64,000 nucleotides of DNA from Methylocystis sp. Sn-Cys (GTDB taxonomy: Bacteria > Pseudomonadota > Alphaproteobacteria > Rhizobiales > Beijerinckiaceae), in contig NZ_JAERVJ010000003.1 in NCBI RefSeq assembly GCF_016745395.1, positions 186,001 through 250,000 of the forward strand. The letters are read 5' to 3'. The translations under genes were made by a program, and so were the position numbers. The notes under the pieces were generated by a model. That model had not been told where the DNA came from. It saw only the letters and a program-made list of their open reading frames with translations, and did no database searches. Numbering within the stretch: the first letter of the stretch is position 1; every line of letters starts with the position of its first letter. Of the stretch, positions 1 to 8,721 are shown one piece after another.

Positions 1-205
1 ATATCTGGCTGCCCGTTGTGCGCGCGTCTTTGGCGCGCTTGCGCGTCCGCTTCTTCGGCAGAAACGACAGTTGATCATAGCTGCACTGGGAAGCACGCGA
101 CCGCTCCAGTCCTTGCCAGTAGCTTAGCCGTTTGTTATAGGCTTTCCAGTTCTCAAGCGCGCCAGAATATCTAAGCAGACAAGCGGCCACCAGTCTGCGA
201 GCGAC
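1..205 (-). other. Possible partial reading frame running off the left edge
   Basis: On the minus strand the frame stays open from just after a stop at 206-208 to base 1, about 68 codons. It reads as a fairly protein-like, basic stretch (it includes AYNKRLSYWQGLERSRA and ends in a Lys/Arg-rich segment). I do not recognise the family and see no convincing start codon. It could be the end of a gene lying to the left, a decayed fragment or chance. Confidence 0.2.
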
Positions 206-237
206 TTATTTGTGTCGGTATTTCAAGGACTAAGAAA

Positions 238-504
238 ATGAAAAATGCGGCGTTAAAGTTCTCTTGGGTGATTGTTGCTTTATTTGTCGGCGGATGTGCA
301 ACGTCGGGAAATCCAACTGTCAAGTTCAGCCAGGATGTTTTGAAAAATCCTAACACTGGGCAAGTTGTTGTGTGTGGAGGGCGTATTAACGCTTCAGCAC
401 CCGCGATTTCCAGAAGGGCTTTCGAAGCCACCCATCAAGCGTGCGTCCGCAATGCAAAGGCGGTGGGCTATACGCACGAGTTGCAGGTGACCAGGTGGCC
501 GTGA
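238..504 (+). CDS. Small predicted lipoprotein
   Basis: An 88-residue protein with a basic N-terminus, a hydrophobic segment and a lipobox (VGGC) ending at Cys20, so it should be cleaved by signal peptidase II and lipidated at the cell envelope. The mature part is short (about 69 residues) and contains two further Cys residues. An AAGGA Shine-Dalgarno lies eight bases before the ATG. Base composition is more AT-rich than the neighbouring permease, suggesting a different history. It stands alone, with a palindromic repeat just downstream. I recognise no functional family. Confidence 0.7.
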   Translation: MKNAALKFSWVIVALFVGGCATSGNPTVKFSQDVLKNPNTGQVVVCGGRINASAPAISRRAFEATHQACVRNAKAVGYTHELQVTRWP

Positions 505-519
505 GCTGCCGCTAACAAG

Positions 520-584
520 AACGCTGGTTTTGCTCTGGATTTCCCGATCGCTCGCTTTGCGAGCGTCGAGAATGACACGGAACC
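520..584. repeat. Dispersed palindromic repeat, family D (partial copy)
   Basis: A short element containing the inverted core GATCGCTCGC...GCGAGCGTC next to a GCTGGTTTTGCTCTGGATT arm. Related copies occur at 18900-19018 and 39930-40052, so it is a dispersed intergenic family. It lies between two convergent genes and could act as a transcription stop. Confidence 0.6.
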
Positions 585-595
585 AACCAAGTGGG

Positions 596-2014
596 TTACC
601 CCAGCCCGTGCGCCAGTCGGCTATGGCGTCGACTGTATAAGAAATAAATCGCCAGCCCGATCGCCATCCAAATAAGAAAGCGCTCCCAGGCGATGGCTGG
701 GAGCCTGGATAAAAGCCACAGCGAGAAGGCGACGCCGGCGAGCGGCGTGAAAGGCACGAAAGGCGTGCGGAAGCTTCTCGGCGCGTCCGGCCGGGTTTTG
801 CGCAGCACGATGACGGCGACGCAAATGACCACGAAAGCGGACAGCGTGCCGATATTCACGAGTTCGGCCACTTCCTTGATCGGATAAAGCGCGGCGACGA
901 TCGCCGTCAGCGCGCCGGCGATGAGCGTCGGCCGATAGGGCGTGCGAAAGCGCGGATGCACCACCGCGAACCACTGCGGCAGCAGACCATCGCGGCTCAT
1001 CGCGAACCAGATGCGCGCGCAGCCCAGGAGAAACGCCAGCATCACGCTGGTGATGCCGGCGACGGCGGCGATCGACACGATGAAGGCCACCCAGGGCAGG
1101 CCGATCGAGGCAAAAGCGGCGACGACGGGCGCCGGCGTGTCCAGCGTGTCGAAGCGCGCAATGCCGGTGAGCACCAGCGACATGGCGACATAGAGGGTGA
1201 GCGATATGGCCAGCGACAGCAGCACAGCGCGGGGCAGGTCGCGTTGCGGATGACGCGCTTCTTCCGCCGCCGTCGTCAGCGTATCGTAGCCAAAGACCGC
1301 GAAGAACACGACTGCCGCGCCCTCGGCGACACCCGAGAAGCCGAAGGGCATGAAAGGCCGCCAGTTCTCTAGGCGCACATAGGGCAGGCCAGCGGCGATG
1401 ACGAAGAGCACGGCCGCGACCTTTACAACCACCATCGCCGTGTTGAAACGCGCGCCCCATTCGATGCGCAGCGTCAGCAGCCCAGCGACGCCCAAGGCGC
1501 CGAGCGCCGCGAGAAGATCGACCATATGACCGGGGCCCGTCCCCGCCGCGCCGGCCGCCCAATCGGGAAGGGGAATGCCGAGTTGGGCGAGCAGCGCCTG
1601 CAAATAGCCCGACCAGCCGATGGAGACGACGGCGACGACCAGCGCATATTCGAGCAGCAGGTCCCAGCCGATGATCCAGGCGACCAGCTCGCCGAGCACC
1701 GCATAAGAATAAGTGTAGGCGCTGCCCGCGACCGGAATCAGCCCGGCGAATTCCGCATAGGACAGCGCGGCGGCGGCGCTGGCGACGCCGGCGATCAAAA
1801 AGGACAAGGCGACGGCCGGGCCGGCCTGCGTCGCGGCGACGACGCCGGTCAGCACGAAAATGCCGACGCCAATCAATCCGCCGAGCCCGATGCTGGTGAG
1901 CTGCCACACGCCCAACACGCGGGGGAAGCCGCCTGCGCCGTCGGCTTCCGATCGAAGACGCTCGATGGATTTGGCGCGCGCCAGTTCGCGCAGGCTCATG
2001 CTCGCCCCCTTCAT
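596..2014 (-). CDS. APC-family amino-acid permease (cationic amino-acid transporter type)
   Basis: A 472-residue inner-membrane transporter with about twelve hydrophobic segments. The first helix carries the unwound-helix signature GLGGLIGVGIFVLTG (about residues 43-57) typical of APC-superfamily symporters, followed by the PAVALSFLIAG helix. Length is normal for the YfnA/CAT-like subgroup. Substrate cannot be read from sequence; amino-acid uptake by proton symport is the family expectation. Translation may begin at residue 1 or at Met6. It is a single gene, convergent with the upstream lipoprotein. Confidence 0.85.
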   Translation of the reverse strand: MKGASMSLRELARAKSIERLRSEADGAGGFPRVLGVWQLTSIGLGGLIGVGIFVLTGVVAATQAGPAVALSFLIAGVASAAAALSYAEFAGLIPVAGSAYTYSYAVLGELVAWIIGWDLLLEYALVVAVVSIGWSGYLQALLAQLGIPLPDWAAGAAGTGPGHMVDLLAALGALGVAGLLTLRIEWGARFNTAMVVVKVAAVLFVIAAGLPYVRLENWRPFMPFGFSGVAEGAAVVFFAVFGYDTLTTAAEEARHPQRDLPRAVLLSLAISLTLYVAMSLVLTGIARFDTLDTPAPVVAAFASIGLPWVAFIVSIAAVAGITSVMLAFLLGCARIWFAMSRDGLLPQWFAVVHPRFRTPYRPTLIAGALTAIVAALYPIKEVAELVNIGTLSAFVVICVAVIVLRKTRPDAPRSFRTPFVPFTPLAGVAFSLWLLSRLPAIAWERFLIWMAIGLAIYFLYSRRHSRLAHGLG

Positions 2015-2094
2015 ACCCGAGGCTTCACATAAGCGATCGCGCCAGCGCTGTCATGTTCGACAAAAGAGCGGGCAAAGCCGCCCTTTTGCGCGGC

Positions 2095-2430
2095 TTATTT
2101 TGCTTGCTCGAGATGCATCAGCGCTTCTTCCGCGTGTTTGGTCGCGGCTTCAGCTTTTTTCTCCTTGCCCGTCTCGATGGCCTTTTCGAGATGGGTGATG
2201 CCCTGCTTGATATGCGGGTTCGCCTTTTCCTTCTCGGCCGCTTCGGCGTGTTTCAGCGCTTGTTCGGCGTGGGTGGCGAGCACGTCGCCATGACCCTGCT
2301 TGCCGTGGTCGATCGCCTGCTTGGTATGCGCGATCGCTTCGGAAAGATGGTTTTCCGCAAAGGCCAGTCGTGGCGCGAAGGCCAGTCCGAGCGAAAGGGA
2401 AAGCGCAAGAGCGAAAACTCTGCGGTTCAT
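2095..2430 (-). CDS. SmbP-like small periplasmic metal-binding protein
   Basis: A 111-residue protein with a clear Sec signal peptide ending near AFA (about residue 25). The mature part is almost entirely helical heptad-like sequence with regularly placed His, Glu and Lys, in repeats such as HTKQAIDHGKQGH, HAEQALKHAE and HAEEALMHLE. This pattern matches the small metal-binding protein SmbP of Nitrosomonas, a four-helix periplasmic protein that binds Cu and other divalent metals. A copper-buffering role would suit a copper-rich methylotroph, but that is inference. It has no operon partner. Confidence 0.75.
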   Translation of the reverse strand: MNRRVFALALSLSLGLAFAPRLAFAENHLSEAIAHTKQAIDHGKQGHGDVLATHAEQALKHAEAAEKEKANPHIKQGITHLEKAIETGKEKKAEAATKHAEEALMHLEQAK

Positions 2431-2516
2431 TTGACCGACTCCTCAAATACGTGCCGCAGAAGCGATATGGCGCGCTCGCGTCATCCTTCCAGCGTCGCCC
2501 TTGGCGCCCGCGCGCT

Positions 2517-2918
2517 CTATTGTCTGTCGGCCGCGTAGAGCGCGCAGCTTTCGCCGAATTCGCCGAGGCCATTTTCGAGCAGAGAGGAAAGAAGGGGGAT
2601 GCCGATGAGATAGGCCGAGGTCGAGCCCTGACGCCGGGCGCGCGCCTCACGCACCGCCTCGTTCCAATCCGCCGCTGCATAATCGCCGCGTCCGATCCAG
2701 GTGAGGGCCACGAGCTCAGCCTGTTCGTCTTCGTCCATGGCGTCGATGAAGGAAGCAATTTCGTCACGCACCGTAGCAAAGGCCTCTTCGGTCATGACGC
2801 TCACGAAATTGTCGTCGGTGGCGTTGGAGGCGTCGGCGTCCATGCCTTCGTCCTCGCTTTCGAGTTCGCGCGCTTTGACGACGATGAAGCAAACCTTGTC
2901 GGTATTGATTGTGGGCAT
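2517..2918 (-). CDS. DUF3775 domain protein
   Basis: A 133-residue acidic cytoplasmic protein. It opens with MPTINTDKVCFIVVKARELE and later has SFIDAMDEDEQAELVALTWIGRGDY and STSAYLIGIPLLSSLLENGL, the conserved blocks I associate with DUF3775. The start at 2918 is preferred over an in-frame one seven codons upstream because an AGGA Shine-Dalgarno sits at the right distance and the conserved domain begins there. Function is unknown. It is followed on the same strand by the SmbP-like gene about 90 bases away. Confidence 0.7.
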   Translation of the reverse strand: MPTINTDKVCFIVVKARELESEDEGMDADASNATDDNFVSVMTEEAFATVRDEIASFIDAMDEDEQAELVALTWIGRGDYAAADWNEAVREARARRQGSTSAYLIGIPLLSSLLENGLGEFGESCALYAADRQ

Positions 2919-2939
2919 GGCCGTTCCTCTCCGTTTCAA

Positions 2940-3318
2940 TGCGAGCCGGCGGCTTTACCGTGGCCGCTCTCGCGAGCGGCGCCCTTTGCATATATTCATC
3001 CTGCCCAATTAGACCGGTCTCGAGGCAACAATTTTGCGAGGCGCTCGAGCGCCCTGCGCCTGGGAGAGGCCGCAGGCGGCCTCTGCCGAGCTTATTGCAC
3101 GGCATGGCTGTCTAGAAATCAAGTCATATCCATTCAATCACTTATTGCTGAAGTATATAGTCAAGCTGTTACAGTATATATTTATGAGAAAGAAGTTTGA
3201 TTCTTGTACTATGTATTAACTCTATAATAAACTCGCAAAATAGTCAACTTTTTGCCAACATTATGCCATGAGATCCATGCAATACTTAATTGTTGTAATT
3301 ATTAGGAGTAAAAATGAC
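2940..3318. promoter_or_regulatory. AT-rich intergenic leader upstream of the acyltransferase/diiron pair
   Basis: From about 3115 to 3318 the composition shifts sharply to AT (for example runs such as TATATATTTATGAG and CTATAATAAAC) in an otherwise GC-rich chromosome. I see no convincing gene here. It probably holds the promoter of the downstream pair. The composition break also suggests the left end of a horizontally acquired segment. Confidence 0.5.
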
Positions 3319-4011
3319 ATGATAGCCAGCGACATTCTACCAACATTACGCGTTGTTTCGCTTCCCGGCGCCAACCCGTCGTCTGCTCAATTGAGCGACT
3401 ACAAAAGCGCTTACGCCATGTGGAAGATGGTCTGGTCGGAGACATTCAGGGAGCTGGATGGGCTCGACAAAATGTTCTCGGACGATTTCGCCCGGCAAGA
3501 CGAAATCCTCTGCGTCTTTCGCGGCCCCGTATGTTTGGCGCTGGGCCTCATGCGCTGGCGGGATATCGAGCTCCCGAGCGTGCGCGAGGATTCCTATTTT
3601 CAGATGTGGCCCACGGAAGCCATCGATGGGCTGCGCGCCAATGGCAAAGACATCATCATCTGCTGCAATTTGACAATCCATCCGATGGCGCGGAGCAACT
3701 CCCTCGGGCTGCCGATGAAAGACGTCATGATGGGCCTTCTCATCCAGCGCTTTTTGGAGTCGGGCGCCGACGCCATGACGGGCGCCATGCGCGCCGATCG
3801 CGGCATGCACAAGACGACCTATCGGCTCGGCGCGACGCCTCTGGCGACCGGTTTGGTCCACCACAATTCGCCGGTCGATCTCGTCGCCTTCTTTCCGCAA
3901 AACATGACCGGCGGGGAAGCGGAGGTTGCCCGCGCAGTACGGTACCTCTGGGGCGTCAAGCGGCAACATCCCATCCAAAGGGCTCGATACAAGGGGGCGA
4001 AAAATGCGTGA
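3319..4011 (+). CDS. Possible LuxI/FeeM-like N-acyltransferase (GNAT fold)
   Basis: A 230-residue protein that I place only tentatively. Residues 45-80 (ELDGLDKMFSDDF, then DEILCVFRGPVCLALGLMRW) resemble the acidic patch plus central strand of autoinducer and N-acyl amino-acid synthases. RGMHKTTYRLGATPL (161-175) resembles the GNAT C-terminal substrate strand. Such enzymes move an acyl chain from acyl-ACP to an amine. The start at 3319 is chosen for an AGGAG ten bases upstream; earlier in-frame starts lack one. The stop overlaps the next gene by eight bases, so the two are co-translated. Alternative: an uncharacterised acetyltransferase. Confidence 0.5.
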   Translation: MIASDILPTLRVVSLPGANPSSAQLSDYKSAYAMWKMVWSETFRELDGLDKMFSDDFARQDEILCVFRGPVCLALGLMRWRDIELPSVREDSYFQMWPTEAIDGLRANGKDIIICCNLTIHPMARSNSLGLPMKDVMMGLLIQRFLESGADAMTGAMRADRGMHKTTYRLGATPLATGLVHHNSPVDLVAFFPQNMTGGEAEVARAVRYLWGVKRQHPIQRARYKGAKNA

Positions 4012-4633
4012 AGCGCTCGATGTTCTTCTCAACAACGTGAAAAAAGAAATGTCGGCATGCCCTTGGGAAAATCCCTACGCCTACGCCGATTTTCTCGCGC
4101 AGACCTATTACTACGTCTGCCACTCGACGCGGCTTTTGGGTCTTGCGGCGGGCCTTTGCCGGGTCGACAGAGACCTGCTTCACCGCCGCTTCGTTCAGCA
4201 TATCGGCGAGGAAAAACTGCATGAGCGCCTGGCGTTGAACGATCTGCGCGGCCTGGGGTCGAAGCTCGAGGACTTTCCCGAACATTCCATAACAAAGGCG
4301 TTTTACGAGTCGCAATACTACAAGATCGAGCGCCTCGATCCGACCGCGCTCTTTGGTTACATCCTTCTCCTGGAAGGCGTCGCGGTGTCCGTTTGCCCTG
4401 AAATCTATCAGCGCGTTTTGCGCGCGCACGGCAAGCGCTGCGCCAACTTCTTGAGGGTTCATGTCGAGGAGGACGTCGATCATCTGCCGAAAGCCTTCGC
4501 CCAGCTCGAGGGCCTGTCGGCGAGCCAGAAGAGCGACATTCTGGTAAACATGGCCCAGACCGCCGATCTTTACTGCCAGATCATCTCGCAGGCGGCTCGA
4601 GGCCGGAGCGTCGAGCGCGCGAGGGCGGCTTAG
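4004..4633 (+). CDS. Haem-oxygenase-like diiron protein (iron-containing redox enzyme family)
   Basis: A 209-residue all-helical protein starting at ATG 4004, with a GGGGG ribosome-binding site inside the preceding gene. Candidate metal ligands lie where haem-oxygenase-like diiron oxidases keep them: GEEKLHE (Glu70, His73), Glu124 in LLLEGVA, and HVEEDVDH (His153, Asp157, His160). Members of this superfamily oxidise amino acids, fatty acids or other small substrates with O2. Coupling to the acyltransferase-like gene suggests the two act on the same metabolite, perhaps an acylated amino acid or its precursor. The substrate is unknown. Confidence 0.6.
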   Translation: MREALDVLLNNVKKEMSACPWENPYAYADFLAQTYYYVCHSTRLLGLAAGLCRVDRDLLHRRFVQHIGEEKLHERLALNDLRGLGSKLEDFPEHSITKAFYESQYYKIERLDPTALFGYILLLEGVAVSVCPEIYQRVLRAHGKRCANFLRVHVEEDVDHLPKAFAQLEGLSASQKSDILVNMAQTADLYCQIISQAARGRSVERARAA

Positions 4634-4755
4634 CAATATCGACAAATGCGACGCGCGCGCCCGACGCGCGCGTCGTGAACGCGGCTTCACCGGAGCCCTT
4701 GTCCCCGACCGGCGCGCTTCGCATATAGTGATGGAGAAATTTTGCGGAGCGGCGG

Positions 4756-5871
4756 ATGCGTGTCGGCGCGCCCAGGGAAATCAAGGACAATGAACATCGC
4801 GTCGGCCTGACGCCGTCGTCCGTCGCGGAGCTGGTTCATTCCGGCCACGACGTGCTGATCGAGAAAGGCGCGGGCGCGGGCGCTGGCCTGACGGACGACG
4901 ATTATGCGCTGGCCGGCGCCCGACTCGTCGAAGGCCCGGCGGAGATATTTGCGAGCGCCGAATTGATCGTGAAGGTCAAGGAGCCGCAGCCGAGCGAAAT
5001 CGCGCTGCTGCGGCCGGGAACGGTCCTTTTCACCTATCTGCATCTTGCCGCCGACGCCGCGCTCACGCGGGGCTTGATGCAGAGCGGCGCCAATTGCATC
5101 GCCTATGAAACGGTGACGTCCGCCGGCGGCGGTCTGCCGCTGCTGGCGCCGATGTCGGAAATCGCCGGCCGTCTTGCGCCGCAGGTGGGCGCGCGCTTTC
5201 TCGAAAAAGGCGAGGGCGGGAGAGGCGTGCTGCTCGCTGGCGCGCCGGGCGTTCCATCGGCGGAGGTTCTCGTTCTCGGCGCCGGCAATGTCGGCTTGCA
5301 GGCGGCGGCGATAGCGCTGGGCATGGGCGCGAGCGTGCTCGTCGCGGATCGCAACGTCGAGGCCCTGCGCCGTCTCGAAGCGAGATTCGGGTCGACTGTA
5401 CGGAGCATCTATTCCACCCGCACATCCGTCGCCGAAACAATCAAGCGCGCCGATCTCGTCATCTGCGCCGCGCTGACGCCGGGCGCCCGCGCGCCCATTC
5501 TCGTCACGCGCGACATGTTGCACACGATGAAGCGCGGCGCCGTCATTGTCGACGTCGCCATCGACCAGGGCGGCTGCTGCGAGACCTCGCGCCCGACGAG
5601 CCATTCCGACCCGGTCTATGTCGTCGACGGCGTGGTGCATTACTGCGTGACCAATATGCCGGGCGTCGTGCCGCGCACCTCGACCTTCGCGCTCAACAAC
5701 GCCACTTTGCCTTTCGTCCTCGCGATCGCGAACAAGGGCTGGCGGGCGGCGCTTGCGGACGATCCCCATCTGCGCGCGGGGCTCGACATCTTCGACGGGC
5801 GTGTCGTCTCGGCCCCTGTCGCGGCGGCGCATGAGCTGCCGCTCACGCCATTGCCCGGTGTTTTCTATTGA
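4756..5871 (+). CDS. ald: Alanine dehydrogenase
   Basis: A 371-residue protein matching alanine dehydrogenase over its full length, reversible NAD-dependent conversion of alanine to pyruvate plus ammonium. The N-terminus ([20 protein letters not shown]) carries the conserved pyruvate-binding Arg. KVKEPQ (residues 74-79) holds the conserved catalytic Lys, and FTYLHLA holds the catalytic His. The Rossmann motif is [19 protein letters not shown] near the C-terminus is also typical. In methanotrophs this enzyme can assimilate ammonium. A GC-rich hairpin lies in the gap before it. It appears to be a single-gene unit. Confidence 0.95.
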   Translation: MRVGAPREIKDNEHRVGLTPSSVAELVHSGHDVLIEKGAGAGAGLTDDDYALAGARLVEGPAEIFASAELIVKVKEPQPSEIALLRPGTVLFTYLHLAADAALTRGLMQSGANCIAYETVTSAGGGLPLLAPMSEIAGRLAPQVGARFLEKGEGGRGVLLAGAPGVPSAEVLVLGAGNVGLQAAAIALGMGASVLVADRNVEALRRLEARFGSTVRSIYSTRTSVAETIKRADLVICAALTPGARAPILVTRDMLHTMKRGAVIVDVAIDQGGCCETSRPTSHSDPVYVVDGVVHYCVTNMPGVVPRTSTFALNNATLPFVLAIANKGWRAALADDPHLRAGLDIFDGRVVSAPVAAAHELPLTPLPGVFY

Positions 5872-6102
5872 GCGATAGGCCCGATCCCGCGACATCATGG
5901 CGGAGTGGCGGCGTCCGGAGTTCTATGTGATTGTAAGAAATAGACGATACCTTCCTTCGGCTCGCGCGGAGGCGCGGCGCGGCCGGCCAGCCGCTTTCTT
6001 GACCGCCAAAACGCCGATAGACCGAGGCGCGCCGGGTCGTTATGGGCATAGCGCCCAGGCCGCTAAAAGCCGCCGCCCGCGGGAAAACTTCGAGGAGAAA
6101 GC

Positions 6103-8133
6103 ATGACGGTCACGCGCGACGAAGAGCCTGCGGTCGAGGGGCGGAAGGCCCCGCCAGGGATCGAGGCGGCGTCGGAGGCGACGGGGCGCAAGAAGAAATC
6201 CAAGAAGAAGGGCGAGAAGAAAGCCAAGGCGGCGGCCGCCAAGACGCGGGAGACGGCGGCGGAGCCTGCCGCCAGCGCGCCGCGCAAGGAACGGAAGGCC
6301 GAGTCGCGCGCCTCAGAGGCCCGCGCGCAATCGGTGCTGATGCCGCCGATTCCATCGCCGATGACGAGCGCCGAGCTCGAACTCATGGCCGAGAACATGG
6401 CCAAGCTCGTCGACCAGGGCCGCAAGGCCATCGCCGCCGCCATCGGCAATGTCGATGCGGGCGGGCCGCGCAGCGAGCTTGCGGCGAGCGTCGCCGACGC
6501 CACCAAGACGCTGGGCGTCGTCGCGGAATATTGGCTGGCGAAACCCGACCGCGCCGCCGTGGCGCAGGCCGAGCTTTACGGCGGCTTGAGCGAAATCTGG
6601 CGCCAGACCATGCGCCGCTATACGGGCGAGAATGTTCCGCCGATCGTGCCGCCCGATCCCGCCGACAAGCGCTTCGCCTCGCCCGAATGGGAGCAGAATC
6701 CCTTCTTCGATTGGCTGCGCCAATCCTATCTCTATACGTCCCGCTGGGCCGGCGAGATGGTCGACAAGGCCGAGGGGCTCGATCCGCAAACGCGCGCCAA
6801 GGCGGCGTTTTACACGCGGCTGCTGGCGAGCGCGGTGTCGCCGTCGAATTTCGTCGCCACCAATCCCGAGCTGCTGCGCGCGACGATCGAGAACAAGGGC
6901 GAAAACCTGATCCGCGGCCTGAAGATGTTCGCCGAGGACATCAACGCCGGCGGCGGCGTGCTGAAGATTCGCCAGAGCGACGACAGCAAATTCCGTCTCG
7001 GAATCGATCTCGCCAACACGCCCGGCAAGGTCATCTGGCGCAACGATGTGATGGAGCTCATCCAATATTCGCCGACGACCGAGGAGGTCTATGCGCGTCC
7101 GTTGCTGCTCATGCCGCCCTGGATCAATAAGTTCTACGTGCTCGATCTCAACAAGGACAAGAGCTTCGTGCGCTGGGCGGTCGAGCAGGGCTTCACCGTC
7201 TTCATCATCTCCTGGGTCAATCCCGACGAGAGCAAGGCCGAGAAGGGTTTCGAGGCCTATATGCACGAGGGGATTCTCACGGCGCTCGACGTCATCGAGA
7301 AGGCGACGGGCGAGCGCAAGGTGACGGCGGCGGGCTATTGCGTCGGCGGCACGCTGCTGGCGCTGACGCTCGCCTATATGGCGGCGACGGGGGACGACCG
7401 CATCGAGAGCGTCACCTTCTTTGCGACGCAGGTGGATTTCAGCGAGGCGGGCGATCTCCAAATCCTCATCGACGAGGCGCGCATGGCGGCGCTCGACGAG
7501 GCCATGGCGAAGACCGGCTATCTCGAAGGCGTGAAGATGGCCAACGCCTTCAACATGCTGCGGCCGAACGAGCTGATCTGGACCTATGTGGTCAATAATT
7601 ACATGAAGGGCGTCGAGCCCGTGGCCTTCGATCTGCTTTACTGGAACTCGGATTCGACGCGCATTCCGCGCGCCAATCACTCCTTCTATATGCGGAGCTG
7701 CTATCTCGAAAACCGCATCACCCGCGGCGAGATGGTGATGAGCGGCGTGCCGATCAATCTGCGCCTCGTGAAGATTCCCGTCTATTCCGTCGCGACGAAG
7801 GAAGACCACATCGCGCCGGCGCGCTCGGTTTTCCGCGGCGACAAATTCTTCGGCGGCGACGTCACCTATGTGCTCGGGGGCTCGGGCCATATCGCCGGCA
7901 TCATCAATCCGCCGGCGAAGGGCAAATATGGCTATATGACCGGCGGGCCGGTGAAGGGCGGATTCGACGAGTGGGTGGCAGCGGCCGAGGAGCATCCCGG
8001 CTCCTGGTGGCCGCATTGGCTGGAGTGGATCACCGCCCAGGCGCCGCGCAAGGTTCCCGCGCGCGAGCCCGGCGGCGGCAAGCTCGAAATCCTGTGCGAC
8101 GCGCCGGGCGACTATGTGCGCGTGAAGGCGTAA
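6103..8133 (+). CDS. phaC: Class I poly(3-hydroxyalkanoate) synthase with long basic N-terminus
   Basis: A 676-residue polymerase that links hydroxyacyl-CoA units into PHA granules. The lipase-like box GYCVGG contains the catalytic Cys413; Asp568 (KEDHIAP) and His596 (GSGHIAG) complete the triad. The conserved W of WINPPWINKFYVLDL-type sequence is present. Class I enzymes are usually near 590 residues. The extra about 80 residues at the N-terminus are rich in Lys, Ala and Glu. The start is supported by GAGGAG before ATG 6103, so the extension is probably translated. No phaA, phaB or phasin gene is adjacent. Confidence 0.93.
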   Translation: MTVTRDEEPAVEGRKAPPGIEAASEATGRKKKSKKKGEKKAKAAAAKTRETAAEPAASAPRKERKAESRASEARAQSVLMPPIPSPMTSAELELMAENMAKLVDQGRKAIAAAIGNVDAGGPRSELAASVADATKTLGVVAEYWLAKPDRAAVAQAELYGGLSEIWRQTMRRYTGENVPPIVPPDPADKRFASPEWEQNPFFDWLRQSYLYTSRWAGEMVDKAEGLDPQTRAKAAFYTRLLASAVSPSNFVATNPELLRATIENKGENLIRGLKMFAEDINAGGGVLKIRQSDDSKFRLGIDLANTPGKVIWRNDVMELIQYSPTTEEVYARPLLLMPPWINKFYVLDLNKDKSFVRWAVEQGFTVFIISWVNPDESKAEKGFEAYMHEGILTALDVIEKATGERKVTAAGYCVGGTLLALTLAYMAATGDDRIESVTFFATQVDFSEAGDLQILIDEARMAALDEAMAKTGYLEGVKMANAFNMLRPNELIWTYVVNNYMKGVEPVAFDLLYWNSDSTRIPRANHSFYMRSCYLENRITRGEMVMSGVPINLRLVKIPVYSVATKEDHIAPARSVFRGDKFFGGDVTYVLGGSGHIAGIINPPAKGKYGYMTGGPVKGGFDEWVAAAEEHPGSWWPHWLEWITAQAPRKVPAREPGGGKLEILCDAPGDYVRVKA

Positions 8134-8157
8134 TACTGCGAGCGCCGTGGACCTCCG

Positions 8158-8240
8158 CCGTAATTGCGAGCGAAGCGAAGCAATCCAGAGCCGTGATGTG
8201 GCTCTGGATTGCTTCGTCGCGACGCTCCTCGCAATGACGG
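8158..8240. repeat. Palindromic intergenic repeat, family E
   Basis: A hairpin-forming element in which GCGAAGCAATCCAGAGC is mirrored by GCTCTGGATTGCTTCG across a nine-base loop, flanked by ATTGCGAGCG and CGCAATGAC. This is the familiar Rhizobiales dispersed palindrome. It lies between the convergent phaC and a small minus-strand gene and may terminate transcription from both. Confidence 0.75.
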
Positions 8241-8272
8241 CGGTCGCGCCATGTCGGCGTCGCTGTCCGAAT

Positions 8273-8500
8273 TCAAATCGCGTGACCACGGGCGAGATAA
8301 GCGAGCCGCGCGGCCATCCGTTCGATCTCCAGCGGATCATAGTCGGTCGGCAAATCTTCGGGCGGCACGTCGGATTCACTCGTGCGCGTCTCCATGCCAT
8401 CGTCGCCGAAGAAGAAACGGGCGCCGGTGGGGGTGAAGGTCACGATCCATTCGGCGTTTTGTTTTTCGACACGGAAGTCGTCGGTTTTCAGCGCGTTCAT
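8273..8500 (-). CDS. Small hypothetical protein
   Basis: A 75-residue acidic protein starting MNALKTDDFRVEKQNAEW. The ATG at 8500 is chosen because the frame upstream reads into a repeat element. The middle contains FTPTGARFFFGDDG, suggesting a short beta-rich fold, and the C-terminus a small helix (LEIERMAARLAYLA). I recognise no family. It sits between two repeat elements and reads away from hupE. Confidence 0.5.
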   Translation of the reverse strand: MNALKTDDFRVEKQNAEWIVTFTPTGARFFFGDDGMETRTSESDVPPEDLPTDYDPLEIERMAARLAYLARGHAI

Positions 8501-8589
8501 TGCAGCCGCTCCGGTTGGCGGCGGCAGATAGGGCAGGGGGAGCGGCGGGCAAGCTATCCGAATAGCGATCTGGCGTGATCGGCCCCATA

Positions 8590-8715
8590 CCTCCCCTTTA
8601 CGGGGAGGTCGGCGGCCGAAGGCCGACGGGTGGGGTTCAAGCCGCAACGACTCTGGTGGGGCTTTACCCCACCCGTCGCAGCTTCGCTGCGCCACCCTCC
8701 CCGTAAAGGGGAGGG
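8590..8715. repeat. GC-rich inverted repeat, family A
   Basis: The outer arms are CCTCCCCTTTACGGGGAGG at the left and the matching CCCTCCCCGTAAAGGGGAGG at the right. Inside are nested hairpins built from GGCGGCCGAAGGCCG and ACCCCACC / GGTGGGGT segments. Similar copies lie at 48028-48157 and 51371-51493. It abuts the 3' end of the HupE-type gene. Confidence 0.8.
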
Positions 8716-8721
8716 ATTGGC

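Noticed and set aside
4687-5898. A 403-codon minus-strand frame over alanine dehydrogenase
   Set aside because: It is an antisense shadow of ald with Arg-rich translation.
6313-8400. A 695-codon open frame on the strand opposite to phaC
   Set aside because: It mirrors the phaC frame in GC-rich DNA, has Arg/His-rich low-complexity sequence and shows no domain. PhaC is certain here.
8146-8720. Possible CRISPR-like array because of repeated GC-rich motifs
   Set aside because: The units are palindromes of different families, not regularly spaced direct repeats with unique spacers. No cas gene is present.
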